64,000 bases of DNA from Chlorops oryzae (Eukaryota > Arthropoda > Insecta > Diptera > Chloropidae), in NCBI GenBank assembly GCA_020466095.1, contig CM035809.1, forward strand, positions 7,908,723 through 7,972,722. Direction: 5' to 3'. Positions 47,546 to 58,599 of this stretch are shown here, piece after piece. The notes below the pieces were generated by a model. It was not told where the DNA came from. It searched no databases and was given only the letters and a program-made list of their open reading frames with translations. Each line of letters begins with the position of its first letter. The stretch's first letter is position 1. The translations under genes and the position numbers were made by a program.

Positions 47546-47815
47546 TTTTAATTCTTTTTGATTATAATATTATCAACCGCTTCGTACCTTCGAATTTTCA
47601 AAAGTGAACAGCTGTTTCGATTTCAATAGCTGTCAAAGTAGATCCGTGCGTGTGCGTGCTCCTGCATGCAGTTTATTGGAATCGGTTCCATATATTTGCA
47701 TGTGTTAGATATTTGCAGGAATTCACGTTACGCAGCTCCTGCGCTATTGGAATTCACGCTTGAATCAGAAATTTTCGGAGGTGTTTTTTTTTATATGAAG
47801 TTTTTCATTTCTAAT

Positions 47816-48898
47816 ATGGCATTCAGACCGCATCGAAATCCCGGGATTTCGGCACTTTTGAGGAATTCAGCCGATATCCAGTCGAAATCCAGCGGATTTC
47901 CCATACAAATGAATGTCAAACGAAATCCGCTCAGAAATTGGATTTCAACGAAATCCCGAGAGAAATCCGGAACAAACTGAATGCAACTCTGTGTTTTTCG
48001 ATATGTATCGAAGAAATGCTGCAACACTATTTTAAAATTTTGAAAAAACCAAAGTAAACAAACAGGCAATGCTGCCACACGCAATCGAAAAATTCCCTAC
48101 AAACTAAAAAAAAATCCCCACAATTCTTTACGTTTTTCCCTACCACAAATATCGTTATATTTTTTTTTAAAATAATATGCCTCTTGCATACAAAAATATA
48201 TAAGTAGCCATGAATATGGTAGGCTAATATTTTTTAGAATCTTTCAGGGTAGTCTGGAACTCCGAATCGTACTAAAGTCATTTGAAATTTTTTTTTTTTT
48301 TTTTCAAAATAAAATGTTTCTTTCAAAAAATAAGTTTTTTTGTTGTGGTTCAAGTAAAAATTATTTCATTAAAATTATGAATAGGCCTGATATTGTAGCG
48401 GTAAATAAAACAAGTTTCAATTTATTCAAAAAACCCTATACAAATACTATTTCAATTTTCAAATTTGTAGACTATCGACGCTTAACGATAGCTTCTACCG
48501 AACTTTTTCACATAAACATAGTTTGGCATAGTTTTTATTTTGTCTTTTGAATTTTATGACAACCAAATTCGGTACATTTGCCGATTTTAAGAAATCTGTA
48601 CTTTTGTCCCTACAAGTCATTTTTTTTTTAAATCCCTTAAAATGTTTAAGGAAATTTCCCTACAATTGGCAGCACTACAAACAGATGAATGGCTGTCAAA
48701 CCAAATCCTCTCAATGGCGATATTGTCGTGTGAAGGCTTGGATTTATATATGGATTTCACGAAATCCAAGAGCCGAAAATCACGGGATTTTGGCTGTCTC
48801 TCTGAATGCATACGGTGAAAGAGCCCTATTTTGGTCCATTTCACGAATTTTATTTAGAGCCGTAAATCCGAATTTTGGTGCTCGTCTGAATGGCATAT
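47816..48898. mobile_element. Putative inverted-repeat element (ATGGCATTCAGAC ends)
   Basis: 'atatggcattcagac' on the left and 'gtctgaatggcatat' on the right form an imperfect inverted repeat. Nearby, 'aaatcccgggatttcgg' and 'ccgaaaatcacgggatttt' also pair. No transposase is seen, and limits and target duplication are uncertain. Confidence 0.5.
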
Positions 48899-48962
48899 AA
48901 CAGAGCTGAAGAGAGCCCCTATTTCTGGTTGCCCTATTTATACATTTTTTTTTTTTCACACA

Positions 48963-49229
48963 TTAAATAAATCTATTTTGTGGAATTTCAGCAGTTAAAT
49001 CGTCTATCTTGAAGTTATTTTTAAGTTGAAAACTCCTTAGCTCAATATTTTTGTATTTTCCTTGGAATTCGAGACATAAAGACTCCACTGCATTATATTT
49101 TGAACATATTGCATATAAATTAGTTTCAAGTTGCAGGCTCATTATATTTCTATTACCTACGAAAGAGACCACTACTAATTCACTTGAATGTGGATTAGCC
49201 TTTTTACACATCTTAATTTTTGGCCTCAA
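48963..49229 (-). CDS. Unrecognised 88-codon ORF
   Basis: Runs MRPKIKMCKKANPHSS through SLQLETNLYAICSKYNAVES to a stop at 48963, and the frame stays open for some way upstream. The amino-acid composition is protein-like, but no family is recognised. It lies head-to-head with ZAD3, 360 bp from its start. It could be the last exon of a minus-strand gene or a chance frame. Confidence 0.25.
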   Translation of the reverse strand: MRPKIKMCKKANPHSSELVVVSFVGNRNIMSLQLETNLYAICSKYNAVESLCLEFQGKYKNIELRSFQLKNNFKIDDLTAEIPQNRFI

Positions 49230-49587
49230 TTCTCTTTTTTTGATCTAGCGAAGAGCGGGGAGGTAGAAAAGAATTGAGCGTTTTTCCGCCATGTACTCGG
49301 CCAACTATTTTGTGCTTTATTTAGTAGTTGTTAGCACGAATGGAACTCCAGAAGAAAATTGAAAATAAGAATTGACGGTCAATAATTGACTAGTGTAAAA
49401 GGGTACAATAATTCACTTTTATTTCGTGAGCAGAACAAATCGATCAATACGACTACGCAATCGTTAGTAGCTCATTCCTAGAAGAGCATTAAAGATTGTT
49501 TACATCCAGGCATAAAAGATCGTCCCTGCCATTTTAATTATAACCACAAAAAAAAAAAAAAAAAGGCATAAAGGATCGCTGACCGAA

Positions 49588-52500
49588 ATGGCTCTGGATA
49601 TTGAGAAGATCTGCCGGACCTGCCTAGCGTTGAATGGCCCATTATTATCCATTTATGATGGCCGCGATAACTGCGGCGGTACAATTGCTGATATGCTTCG
49701 CAATTTTACGAAAATGAAGGTAAGATCCACAGTAGAGATGGATTCAACAAAATAATAACTTAATTTTCAGCCAAACATATCCGATGATATGCCGCAGAAA
49801 GTGTGTCTAGCTTGTATAAGTGAAATAAATAGGTGCTATTCGTTTAAGATGAAATGTGAAAATTCGAATCGTACTTTACAACAAATGCTGAGACTACCTG
49901 ATATAAATAATGATTCAAATTCGACACTTAGGAGCATATCAATTCAAACTTCGCCAGAACGGCAAACGACCAAACAAAGTAATTGTGTACAGACTTCGCC
50001 AAAGCAAGATATTACAAATCAAAGTGTTTCTTTGCCTGACACACTTACCAAATCGAATCAATATAAGCCGAAAGATCTGACCATTAACGAGGTATTAAAT
50101 GGAAGCGTTCAATTCCCTCAATCGCAAAATCGAAAACGCAACGCAAGAGAGCTAGAAAGAGAGGAAACGGACAGTTCAAAAGAAAATTATAAGAAAAAGA
50201 TAACTGAAAGGTATAATATCGATTGTGATGAAGATGAAGGCTATGATTTTATATTGAAACTTGATGCGAATCTGGAGAAAGAGCTAGAGGCGGGAAATTC
50301 AATAAATGATGAAAATATTATTGCAAGCTCATCAAATACCGTGAATAATGTTGCTTCGTATAATATCGCCGCTGAGAATTTCGAATGCGAAGAATATGAA
50401 ATCGAAGCATACGTAGAGGAAGATCAAACTATTGAATCTGATGAGGTTGTCGTTGTCAAAGCCGAATCGCATTGTAGTGATGAGAACTCACAAAAGAATT
50501 TTGTTATCCTCAAGAATTTCGATAGATCGAAATCGGATGCCACAAGTACTAAAAAAGAGTACGGTTGTACAGAATGTGTGATGTCATTTTATAGCTTGAA
50601 AGTCCTTCGACGTCATATGAGCAAACTTCATGGCAGGAATATTGATGAGATTCAAATAAATGACATGAAATATCGTGTCATAGATTCGAAAGAATTGTAC
50701 GCAGAAGAACAGGTATGTTTATTCAACGATTCAAAATAGTTTCTCATTTCATATACCTAAAATTTGAAGATAAAAATACCTACCAGGGACAATAGATTCG
50801 AAAGTAGTAGTAGTAGTTTAGCTTATTTAGCAAATTGCTATTTTCAAATCCTTATACAATTCAGTTTACATTTTCTATTGTAATACCAAACAAACAATTT
50901 TTACCTCAATAATGATTTTCTTTTACAAATTTAACAATTTCTTTTCTAAATCTATATACACACTACACCCGCTCTTTTCTTCTCTCGGCAAACTATTAAA
51001 CAAATTCAAACCCTTAATCAAGAGACTATTAACAATATTTGTTCTAAAGTTGCAACTGTTTCTCAAATGGTATGGCTTTGCGTTCGCTACATGTTTTTGC
51101 TTATGCTTAATTTTAAAAACAAAAATATAAGCACGTTCGTTATTATTCTTTGTTTGAAGGTTAAATAATTCAGGCATTCTAACATATTACAGGTACCACT
51201 GCACCGCACATCAAGATTATACGCATACCTTTGTTTTGTAGTCCATTTATGTTCTGTGACTGGTACGTAAATATAGAATAGTGGAGCAATACTAAATATG
51301 AGGTTTAATCATCACATTGTTGACCTAAATTGCACATTCCGAAGTTATTTTTCTCCTAATTCTATTTAAAAAAAAACCTAATTTTTTCGCAATTTTTTTT
51401 TTTTTTTTTTACAAATGTGATCCATAAATAACGTTCCCCATTGTGCTCCTTGCGGATCACCCAAATCCATTCTCTTTTCATCCGAGATTACATCGTTTAT
51501 TCTTGTCCTCTGCGTTCTTCCCATTATATAGCTCGCAAACCCCCTCAGCTCAGCACCTCTGATTCCATTTTTTTCTAATTTTCGGAGCAACATGTTCCGG
51601 TCTATGGTTTCAAACGCACGCCCTCTTGAGATAAAAAATAAACTGCAAATATAAAATTTCTTGTGTCGATTTCTTCCTTCCATTTAGCCACGACAAGGTT
51701 TAATAGCGATTCGCAACTATGGCTTCTCTTAAACCCAGATTTGTTCTCAGAGAGCAGTTTAAAAGTTTCCAGATATTCAGATAGCTGGCTATGAACGATT
51801 TTCTCTAGAATCTTACTCTCAAATGGCAGAGTATTAAGGGGGTCTTCTCATTGAAAACCCGTTTTTTGGACCCTTTTAAAAAAAATTCTTATTTGAAAAC
51901 GCAAAGAATAATTGAAAACTTTTTTTTATTTATTGTATTACAAAAGGTTCAAAGTAAATAAAAAAAATTTTTTTGCCTCGATACGTGGGCTGTTCAAAAA
52001 GTAATGAGACTTCAAAGTTGGTGGTGAAAAAAAAGGTGTCGTCACGGCGGCCACGATTCCGGGTCTCCGGAGCGTCCGAAATGGAAAAAAAAACGGGGTT
52101 ATAATCAGTATAGATGTAATTCTCGGGTGAACCTCAAGCTTAATTTTGTGATTTTTTTTTGACAAAATGGCGGCCATTCAAAAAAAAATTTCAATTTCGG
52201 GCTTTTTTTTTTTAGTTTAGTGTAAAAAAAAAAATAGTAAAAAATTTTTTAAAATTATGGTCGAGGTTCACCCGAGAATGGTGACAATTCTGCGTCGATT
52301 CCACTTTGTTTCATGAAAATCGGTTCAGTTGAACTGGAGATATCATGGCCGCCAGTTCGAAAAACGTGGTTTCGAGATAAACGCGTTTAAAGTTTGAAGC
52401 AACGCAAAAATTACTCGTTTTAGCGCAGATCTTGCTCGACAAAGAAGGCTATATCCTCTAAACTATTTCGAATTTCAAAAAATCCTTTTAGGGGCATATT

Positions 52501-55075
52501 CACAACTACCCAAGCTATAAATAAATGCAAAAAAAAAAAAAGTCGAAAAAGAAAGTTGCTCAATGAGAAGACCCCCTTAACAGGTCTGAAGTTCTCCGGG
52601 CTATCTGCTTTCCTCATTTTTTTCGATCGGGACTACTCGTGCCTCCTTCCAAGACTCCATCTCCTCTAGTTCGCTTAAGATTTTGTTTTTCTTTGAAACG
52701 AAAAATGGTTCTTATATCCGGAATATAATTTTTATAGTTCACGCTTTGTATATCCTCGTGTATTCTTTTTATAACATACTGTCAATGAAATATTCATTTA
52801 GGCTATTAGCTATACTACCATCATTTGTTAAGAGTCTCTCTGTTGAACTCCTTTCCTCCTTTAGTAGCAATCGTTTTATATTTTGCCACATTGATTTTTG
52901 GTCTCACGAATTTACAATTTTTTCTTTAAAACAATTATTTTTTGCTTTTATTATCTCGGCTAAATACTTGTTTCTGCACTCTTTATATCTAAGCCAATTG
53001 ACCGCACGTTTCGTTATTTTTTTTAATTTCATAATAATATAAGTATTTTTTGATTTCTTAATCTTTGAAGTCCGGCATTAAGCCACATATCACAGCATAT
53101 TTACAGTCTTTATTTTAATCATGCTTTCGCGAAAGTGAAAAATTAGATATTCGATTTAGAAACTATTTGTTCGATGACTTTACGCTGGTACTTTTTTTTT
53201 TTAATGCCATGCCGCATTGCTTTGAAAAATAGTGGTACTCATGCAGCTTCGCAAATGCCTTCGCAACTTTTCCCATCGTAAATTTTCATATAAATTTTGA
53301 CAGTTATGTGACAAATTTCTCATTTCCCACAATTTGCGAAGCTGCATGAGTCCCACTAATATATTTGCTTCCATTTTTTCCGTCAATATTTTTTCAATTA
53401 GAAGAACAATTGGTTCCATAGGCCTAATTTGTATCAATGTATATAAAAAAAAAATGGATAAAAAGAACCTAAATATTGTTTATTAAGTGCAATAACGTTG
53501 ATACTGGTGCTCTTCCGATCCAAGAGGGCGAGGGCGAGGGTGTTCAAGAGGTCACATCGAATTCAGAGCTGAATAAGACCGCGAGAGTGAAATTCAATTG
53601 CGGCAAATGCAAATCGGTCTTCTCATCTCAGCGTTCCTTGAACTATCACAAGAGAAAGAATATTTGCAATGCCAAGAGCTATGAATGCGATCAATGCGAA
53701 CGTGTCTTCACCAGCTCCGATAAGCTCGATTCACATAAAGTAACGCATAAAAACGCAGCAATCGAATGCGCCGAATGTGGAAAATCATTCACCTCTACCG
53801 AAGAACTAAGTAATCACCTAATTAGTGTTCACAAGCGTAACGCACGAAATCAATGCAATATTTGCAAGAAAGGTAAGTAAGAGGGCCAAAATTCTTTTTA
53901 ATGCCTTAACTTCTGTCCCTGTCAACGAAATTCAGTTTTTTAAAAGGAGCAAACCAAATTAATAAAAAATTAGTTTTAACAAAAAATTTATGAATAATGA
54001 AATAAAATACTCTAGTCGAATTGAAAAAAATCAATTATTACCAAAACTAAATTTTTTTCCTTCGCAAATGACGGTAACATTGTTGTCTTATCTTCTCTTG
54101 TCTTGCCAAACAAGACAACAATGTTACTGTAATTTGCGAGTAAACAAGATGGAAGTTTGGTAACATTCGATTTTTTCCAATTGAACTAGAGTATTTTATT
54201 TCGTTATTAATAAATTTTTTGGTAAAATTTATTTGTTATTAATTTGATTTGCTCTTTTATGAACACTGAATTTCGTTGACAGCGACAGAAATTTAGGCAT
54301 TAAAAAGAATTTTGGCCCAAGAATCAATAAGTTAAAAATAAAAGTATAATGAAAATTCATAAATTTCTTTCGCTTCAGTATTTACAATGCTCTCAACATT
54401 GAGAGATCATCTGAGAACACATAGTGGCGAGAAGCCATTTTTGTGTACGATCTGTGGCAAATCGTTTACCCAGAGCGCAAATTTAAAGCAGCATATTCAA
54501 CGGCACGACAGTAATAAGAAATTCAAATGCGACCAATGTTCAAATAGTTTTGTTACGAAAGCGGAACTTTATTCGCACAAGCGAGTCATACGGGCGATCA
54601 TCCTTTCAAGTGTGAAGAATGTTCGGCTACATTTACCACGTCGAGCTCGTTAGTTAAACATCGAAGACGCCACACTGGCGAACGTCCGTACTCCTGTGAC
54701 ATATGTCCGATGCGATTCGCAGTGCTAAGTGTATTAAAAAATCATAGACGCTTGCATACGGGAGAGAAACCTTTCAAGTGTCAATATTGCGAAAAGAGGT
54801 TCACGCAGCGAGGAGATTGTATGATACATGCTAGCAAACATGCTGAAGTCAATGAATTTATTTGTACGTGCGGGAAAACCTTCCCCCATGCTGTATTGCT
54901 TCGTCAGCATTCTAGACGATATCACCCGGAGCTTTATGAAGGAGGGGAAGCAGCAGCAACAAAGAAAACTTCAGAAGATGAATGTAATACTAGCGAAGAG
55001 AACGTTGAAAAAATGCCAAGAACGCAACGCAATAAAGCTGAAAACATTATTAATTCGGACCTGAAAACTAGTTAG
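49588..55075 (+). CDS. ZAD domain C2H2 zinc-finger protein (ZAD3), one frameshift
   Basis: Probable transcription factor. Exons: 49588-49719, 49771-50712, 53488-53872 and 54379-55075. The ZAD domain has C9/C12 (CRTC) and C56/C59 (CLAC, start of exon 2). A long acidic linker follows, then about eleven fingers, including YGCTEC, FNCGKC, YECDQC, IECAEC, NQCNIC, FLCTIC, FKCDQC, FKCEEC, YSCDIC, FKCQYC and an atypical FICTC. The spliced length is one base short of a multiple of three. The missing base is near 54585, in finger 7 just before its second His: upstream and downstream frames are both open and finger-rich but differ by one. This may be a sequence error. The 2.8-kb intron 2 holds a LINE fragment, a TTAA element and a foldback; intron 3 holds a MITE. 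Confidence 0.85.
51390..53080 (-). pseudogene. 5'-truncated LINE fragment in ZAD3 intron 2
   Basis: A T run at about 51391-51411 is the poly(A) tail. The frame 51378-51683 has AFETIDRNMLLRKLEKNG and LGDPQGAQWGTLF, parts of a non-LTR reverse transcriptase, and a frame around 52600 has ENFRPV. The RT frame is interrupted at 51836-52580 by the TTAA element and resumes in register on the far side. It is unlike the LINE at 23080-28316 in detail. Confidence 0.7.
51836..52580. mobile_element. TTAA-flanked inverted-repeat element, copy 2
   Basis: Inserted at a TTAA in the LINE reverse-transcriptase frame, in the opposite orientation to copies 1 and 3. Dropping the element and one TTAA leaves the host RT frame in register, which shows that TTAA is the duplicated target. 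Confidence 0.92.
53230..53358. mobile_element. 129-bp foldback related to the TAGTGGTATT family
   Basis: The left end 'tagtggtactcatgcagctt' and right end 'aagctgcatgagtcccacta' are inverted repeats with one mismatch. It lies in ZAD3 intron 2. Confidence 0.7.
53883..54318. mobile_element. GGGCCAAAATTC MITE in ZAD3 intron 3
   Basis: Same family and length (436 bp) as 11442-11877 in ZAD2. It is flanked by AAGA (53879-53882 and 54319-54322), so the target duplication is 4 bp. It starts only 10 bp after the exon 3 donor. Confidence 0.88.
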
Positions 55076-56015
55076 ATAATTAATTTAACAATTAAATAAT
55101 AGATAATATAATAAAAACCCTTATGGATTTTACTTTAATTCTCATTTCTCATTATTTCATGCAGTCGCTATTTTTTTTTTCCCCCAACATTTTATATGTA
55201 CCGATCCATTCTAAAATTATTTTAAATTAAGGATTCATACATTTAACCTAGTGAAGCAAAGAATTCCTTCGCTATAAATGCAAAAGTATTTTAAAAACAA
55301 CTGATCCTTGAACTGCACAAACTGACTAAACATTTTATTCCATTCTGAGGGGCCTTACTCTGTAGTTCGACTCGGAAAACTATTCTAAACGAACACTAAA
55401 TCCGAGTCGAACGAATAACACTAATAACATATAACGAACATCCGACACTCGAACAAGAGAGTATGGAACGTTCGAATCCGAGCAAATCTTTGTTGGAGTC
55501 GCACTGCAGATTAAGGGCCCTAGTTTTTGGGTACATCAGCGTTTTAATTTAAATAGATTAATACCTGTTAAATTTGTATTATCTAATTTATCTTATAAAT
55601 AGTGAAAATTCCTGATTATACTGTTGAGCGATTCAATTAATGGTCTTTTTATTTAATGTCATCAGTGTTTTTGGAATAGAAAAGGGAGAACCTACTGGCC
55701 GCCGTATTATTAATATTTGATAAGAAAAAAGAGATGGGGTCAAAGTTACAAAATTATTTTGGAAAATAAAACTATCAAAGTTTCATTAAACTTTCGAGTA
55801 TTTTTATCAAAAATATTCCTGTTTTTACGGTTTGAAATACACTTTCTCTCTAAATATGGTCCTGGCCAAGGTGTATTTAATAAGGTGGTAGCAGTAGCAC
55901 ATATGTCTTCTTCTTATTTTATTATTTTCCGATTTAAATGTCACAAATTTTTTTTTTGTTTTCAAAATTTGTTTTTATATTCATTAGTTGATATTAAAAT
56001 TTGTGTATTCTCAAC
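55076..56015. other. Intergenic, no gene seen
   Basis: Downstream of ZAD3; 'aataataaaaaccc' near 55108 may serve polyadenylation. The 104-codon plus-strand frame at 55717 has no recognisable motif. Confidence 0.4.
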
Positions 56016-56909
56016 CAGACCTGTTAAATAATGATTATTTAATTAATGATTAATTAATCAGATTATTTTTTTCTTATGAGTGAAATAGTGATTATTTAAT
56101 GATTATTTTTGTATGACCTATATTAATCAATGATTGCGATTACCAAATAATCATGAAATAATCATGATTATTTTAGATTAATGAAAAAAATCAGAAAAAA
56201 TCAAAAAATAATCAAAAAATAATCCCGATTAATTTTAGATTATTTTTGAATATTTTTGATTTTTTTTTGATTATTTTTGATTTTTCCTGATTATTTTTGG
56301 GTTTTTTGATTTTTTTGATTAAATTTTATTTGTTCTGATTTTTTTTTATTAATTTTAATTATTTTCAATTTGTAATTGAATATAATTAAATGTAGTACAG
56401 CGAGGGGCCCATATGTCCTTGCCTATGACATCGCAATGTAAAATTCGCCTCTCGAAAGTATTGTCGGTGGTTTGACGAGGGGTGGTCCTAACCACAGGTG
56501 GCCGGTGAATTCACTTGTCCGTTGCCGGTCTCGCGGACTATAGGGAAACTTTGGAAAAACGATGTTATTCAAATACAAATTGAAAATAATTAAAATATAT
56601 AAAAAAATCAGAACAAATCAAAAATAATCAAAAAACCCAAAAATAATCAGGAAAAATCAAAAATAATCAAAAAAAATCAAAAATATTCAAAAATAATCTA
56701 AAATTAATCGGGATTATTTTTTTGATTATTTTTTGATTTTTTCTGATTTTTTTCATTAATCTGAAATAGTCCTGATTATTTCACGATTATTTGGTAATCG
56801 CAATCAATAATAATCAACAATTTCAAGAAGTTAAATTAATAATGATTATGGATTAAAAAAAGAACAATAATTCATGATTATTAATCTTAATCGGGATTTA
56901 ACAGGTCTG
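56016..56909. mobile_element. hAT-type MITE, second copy of the 537-1387 family
   Basis: Ends CAGACCTGTTAAAT and ATTTAACAGGTCTG, flanked by TTCTCAAC (56008-56015 and 56910-56917). The ~200-bp central core is nearly identical to that of 537-1387 ('cagcgaggggcccatatg', 'ggtggtcctaaccacagg'). Confidence 0.92.
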
Positions 56910-57108
56910 TTCTCAACAACATATTTGACATTTGGACGTACTCGCCACAACAAAAAACTCCCTGTTGTTTTTGTCGAGTTGTATTTGTTGTAGAACTGCT
57001 ATCACACTGTACTTTTTAATACACCTTGGTCCTTGCTTATCAAATAAACGAAAAAATTTTGTAAATAGCGTGAATGATTTAAAAAATATGAACAGAACCA
57101 AATTGTAC

Positions 57109-57857
57109 TTAAGGGGGGGGTCTTCTCATTGAGCAACTTTTTTTTCGACTTTTTTTTTTTTTTGCATTTATTTATAGCTTGGGTAGTTGTGAATATGCCC
57201 CTAAAAGGATTTTTTGAAATTCGAAATAGTTTAGAGGATATAGCCTTCTTTGTCGAGCAAGATCTGCGCTAAAACGAGTAATTTTTGCGTTGCTTCAAAC
57301 TTTAAACGCGTTTATCTCGAAACCACGTTTTTCGAACTGGCGGCCATGATATCTCCAGTTCAACTGAACCGATTTTCATGAAACAAAGTGGAATCGACGC
57401 AGAATTGTCACCATTCTCGGGTGAACCTCGACCATAATTTTTAAAAATTTTTTACTATTTTTTTTTTTACACTAAACTACAAAAAAAAAATCCCGAAATT
57501 GAAATTTTTTTTTGAATGGCCGCCATTTTGTCAATAAAAATCACAAAATTAAGCTTGAGGTTCACCCGAGAATTACATCTATACTGATTATAACCCCGTT
57601 TTTTTTTCCATTTCGGACGCTCCGGAGACCCGGAATCGTGGCCGCCGTGACACACCTTTTTTTTTCACCACCAACTTTGAAGTCTCATTACTTTTTGAAC
57701 AGCCCACGTATCGAGGCAAAAAAATTTTTTTTATTTACTTTGAACCTTTTGTAATACAATAAATAAAAAAAGTTTTCAATTATTCTTTGCGTTTTCAAAT
57801 AAGAATTTTTTTAAAAAGGGTCCAAAAAACGGGTTTTCAATGAGAAGACCCCCTTAA
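57109..57857. mobile_element. TTAA-flanked inverted-repeat element, copy 3
   Basis: Same orientation as copy 1, with three extra G in the left terminus. TTAA on both sides. It lies between two other MITEs. Confidence 0.88.
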
Positions 57858-57860
57858 AAA

Positions 57861-58050
57861 TACAGTCGAACTTCTCTATAATGAATTCGCATGGGACCAG
57901 AAAATCACTTCATTATATAGAAATTTCATTTTACAGAAATTATTAACACGTACACTGAAAGTGGAACGAAAAATCTGTGCATTTGAAATTATTTCATAGT
58001 AGAGAGAACTTCATTGTATAAAAGTTCATTATACGGAAGTTCGACTGTAT
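57861..58050. mobile_element. 190-bp MITE with TA target
   Basis: Ends TACAGTCGAACTTC and GAAGTTCGACTGTA form an inverted repeat; the arms also pair over 'tataatgaa'. TA at each edge fits a Tc1/mariner-type MITE. Confidence 0.75.
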
Positions 58051-58230
58051 ACTGGTTTATTGATTTTAATTGAAAAAGTAAAGGTGTGCTCCGCCCTGCT
58101 AAACTTTTGGATTGTAAAAATATGAAAGAAGGGACTATCTGCTTTCGATTTTTGTATAATTTAGCTACGGCAAGCTGCGGCACCAGAACAAAGTTTATCG
58201 TTTTTCTTAAAAAAGTCGTAAAAAATTCCA

Positions 58231-58479
58231 ATGAAATTTTGCGATGTTATGAAAGAAATCTTCCCGGAGAAAGGTAATTCAATTCGAAAAATTTCCTTTT
58301 ACCCGCATTTATCTTTTTATTACGCATCGCTTAGTGTAGCAACTGGTCAATTTCGAGGGCAGAACACAGACAATGGGGTCACTATAAAATTCTTTAAGAA
58401 GCCTGTACTATATTTCATACCAATGCAGCCTTTGGCCACCGGTGAAGCATTACCAAAGAAGAATGCAAATCGAAGATAA
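58231..58479 (+). CDS. Unrecognised ORF convergent with MAU2
   Basis: The ATG at 58231 opens MKFCDVMKEIFPEKGNS and runs 82 codons, including VATGQFRGQNTDNG and FFKKPVLYFIPMQPL. No family is recognised. It ends about 120 bp before the stop of the opposite-strand MAU2 gene. It may be the last exon of a longer gene or a chance frame. Confidence 0.3.
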   Translation: MKFCDVMKEIFPEKGNSIRKISFYPHLSFYYASLSVATGQFRGQNTDNGVTIKFFKKPVLYFIPMQPLATGEALPKKNANRR

Positions 58480-58599
58480 TTCGAGAATTTAAATATAACT
58501 TTCCAGTATGTCAAATTGGAATTGAATTTCCTTCTTTGAGCAAAGAAGATCCACCAGATTTTAGTTCTTAAATTGATTTTATTTACAGAGCTTGGCTGC

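Larger units (their letters stand above)
43656..47760. mobile_element. PIF/Harbinger-like transposon
   Basis: A 29-bp inverted repeat starting AGCGTGAATTCCAATAGCGC (43656-43684) is matched exactly by the right end (47732-47760). TGA lies on both sides (43653-43655 and 47761-47763), a 3-bp duplication as in PIF/Harbinger elements. Inside are a HARBI1-like transposase start on the plus strand and a MADF-BESS gene on the minus strand, the two-gene layout known for insect PIF elements. The catalytic part of the transposase is missing, and several smaller elements are nested inside. Confidence 0.82.
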
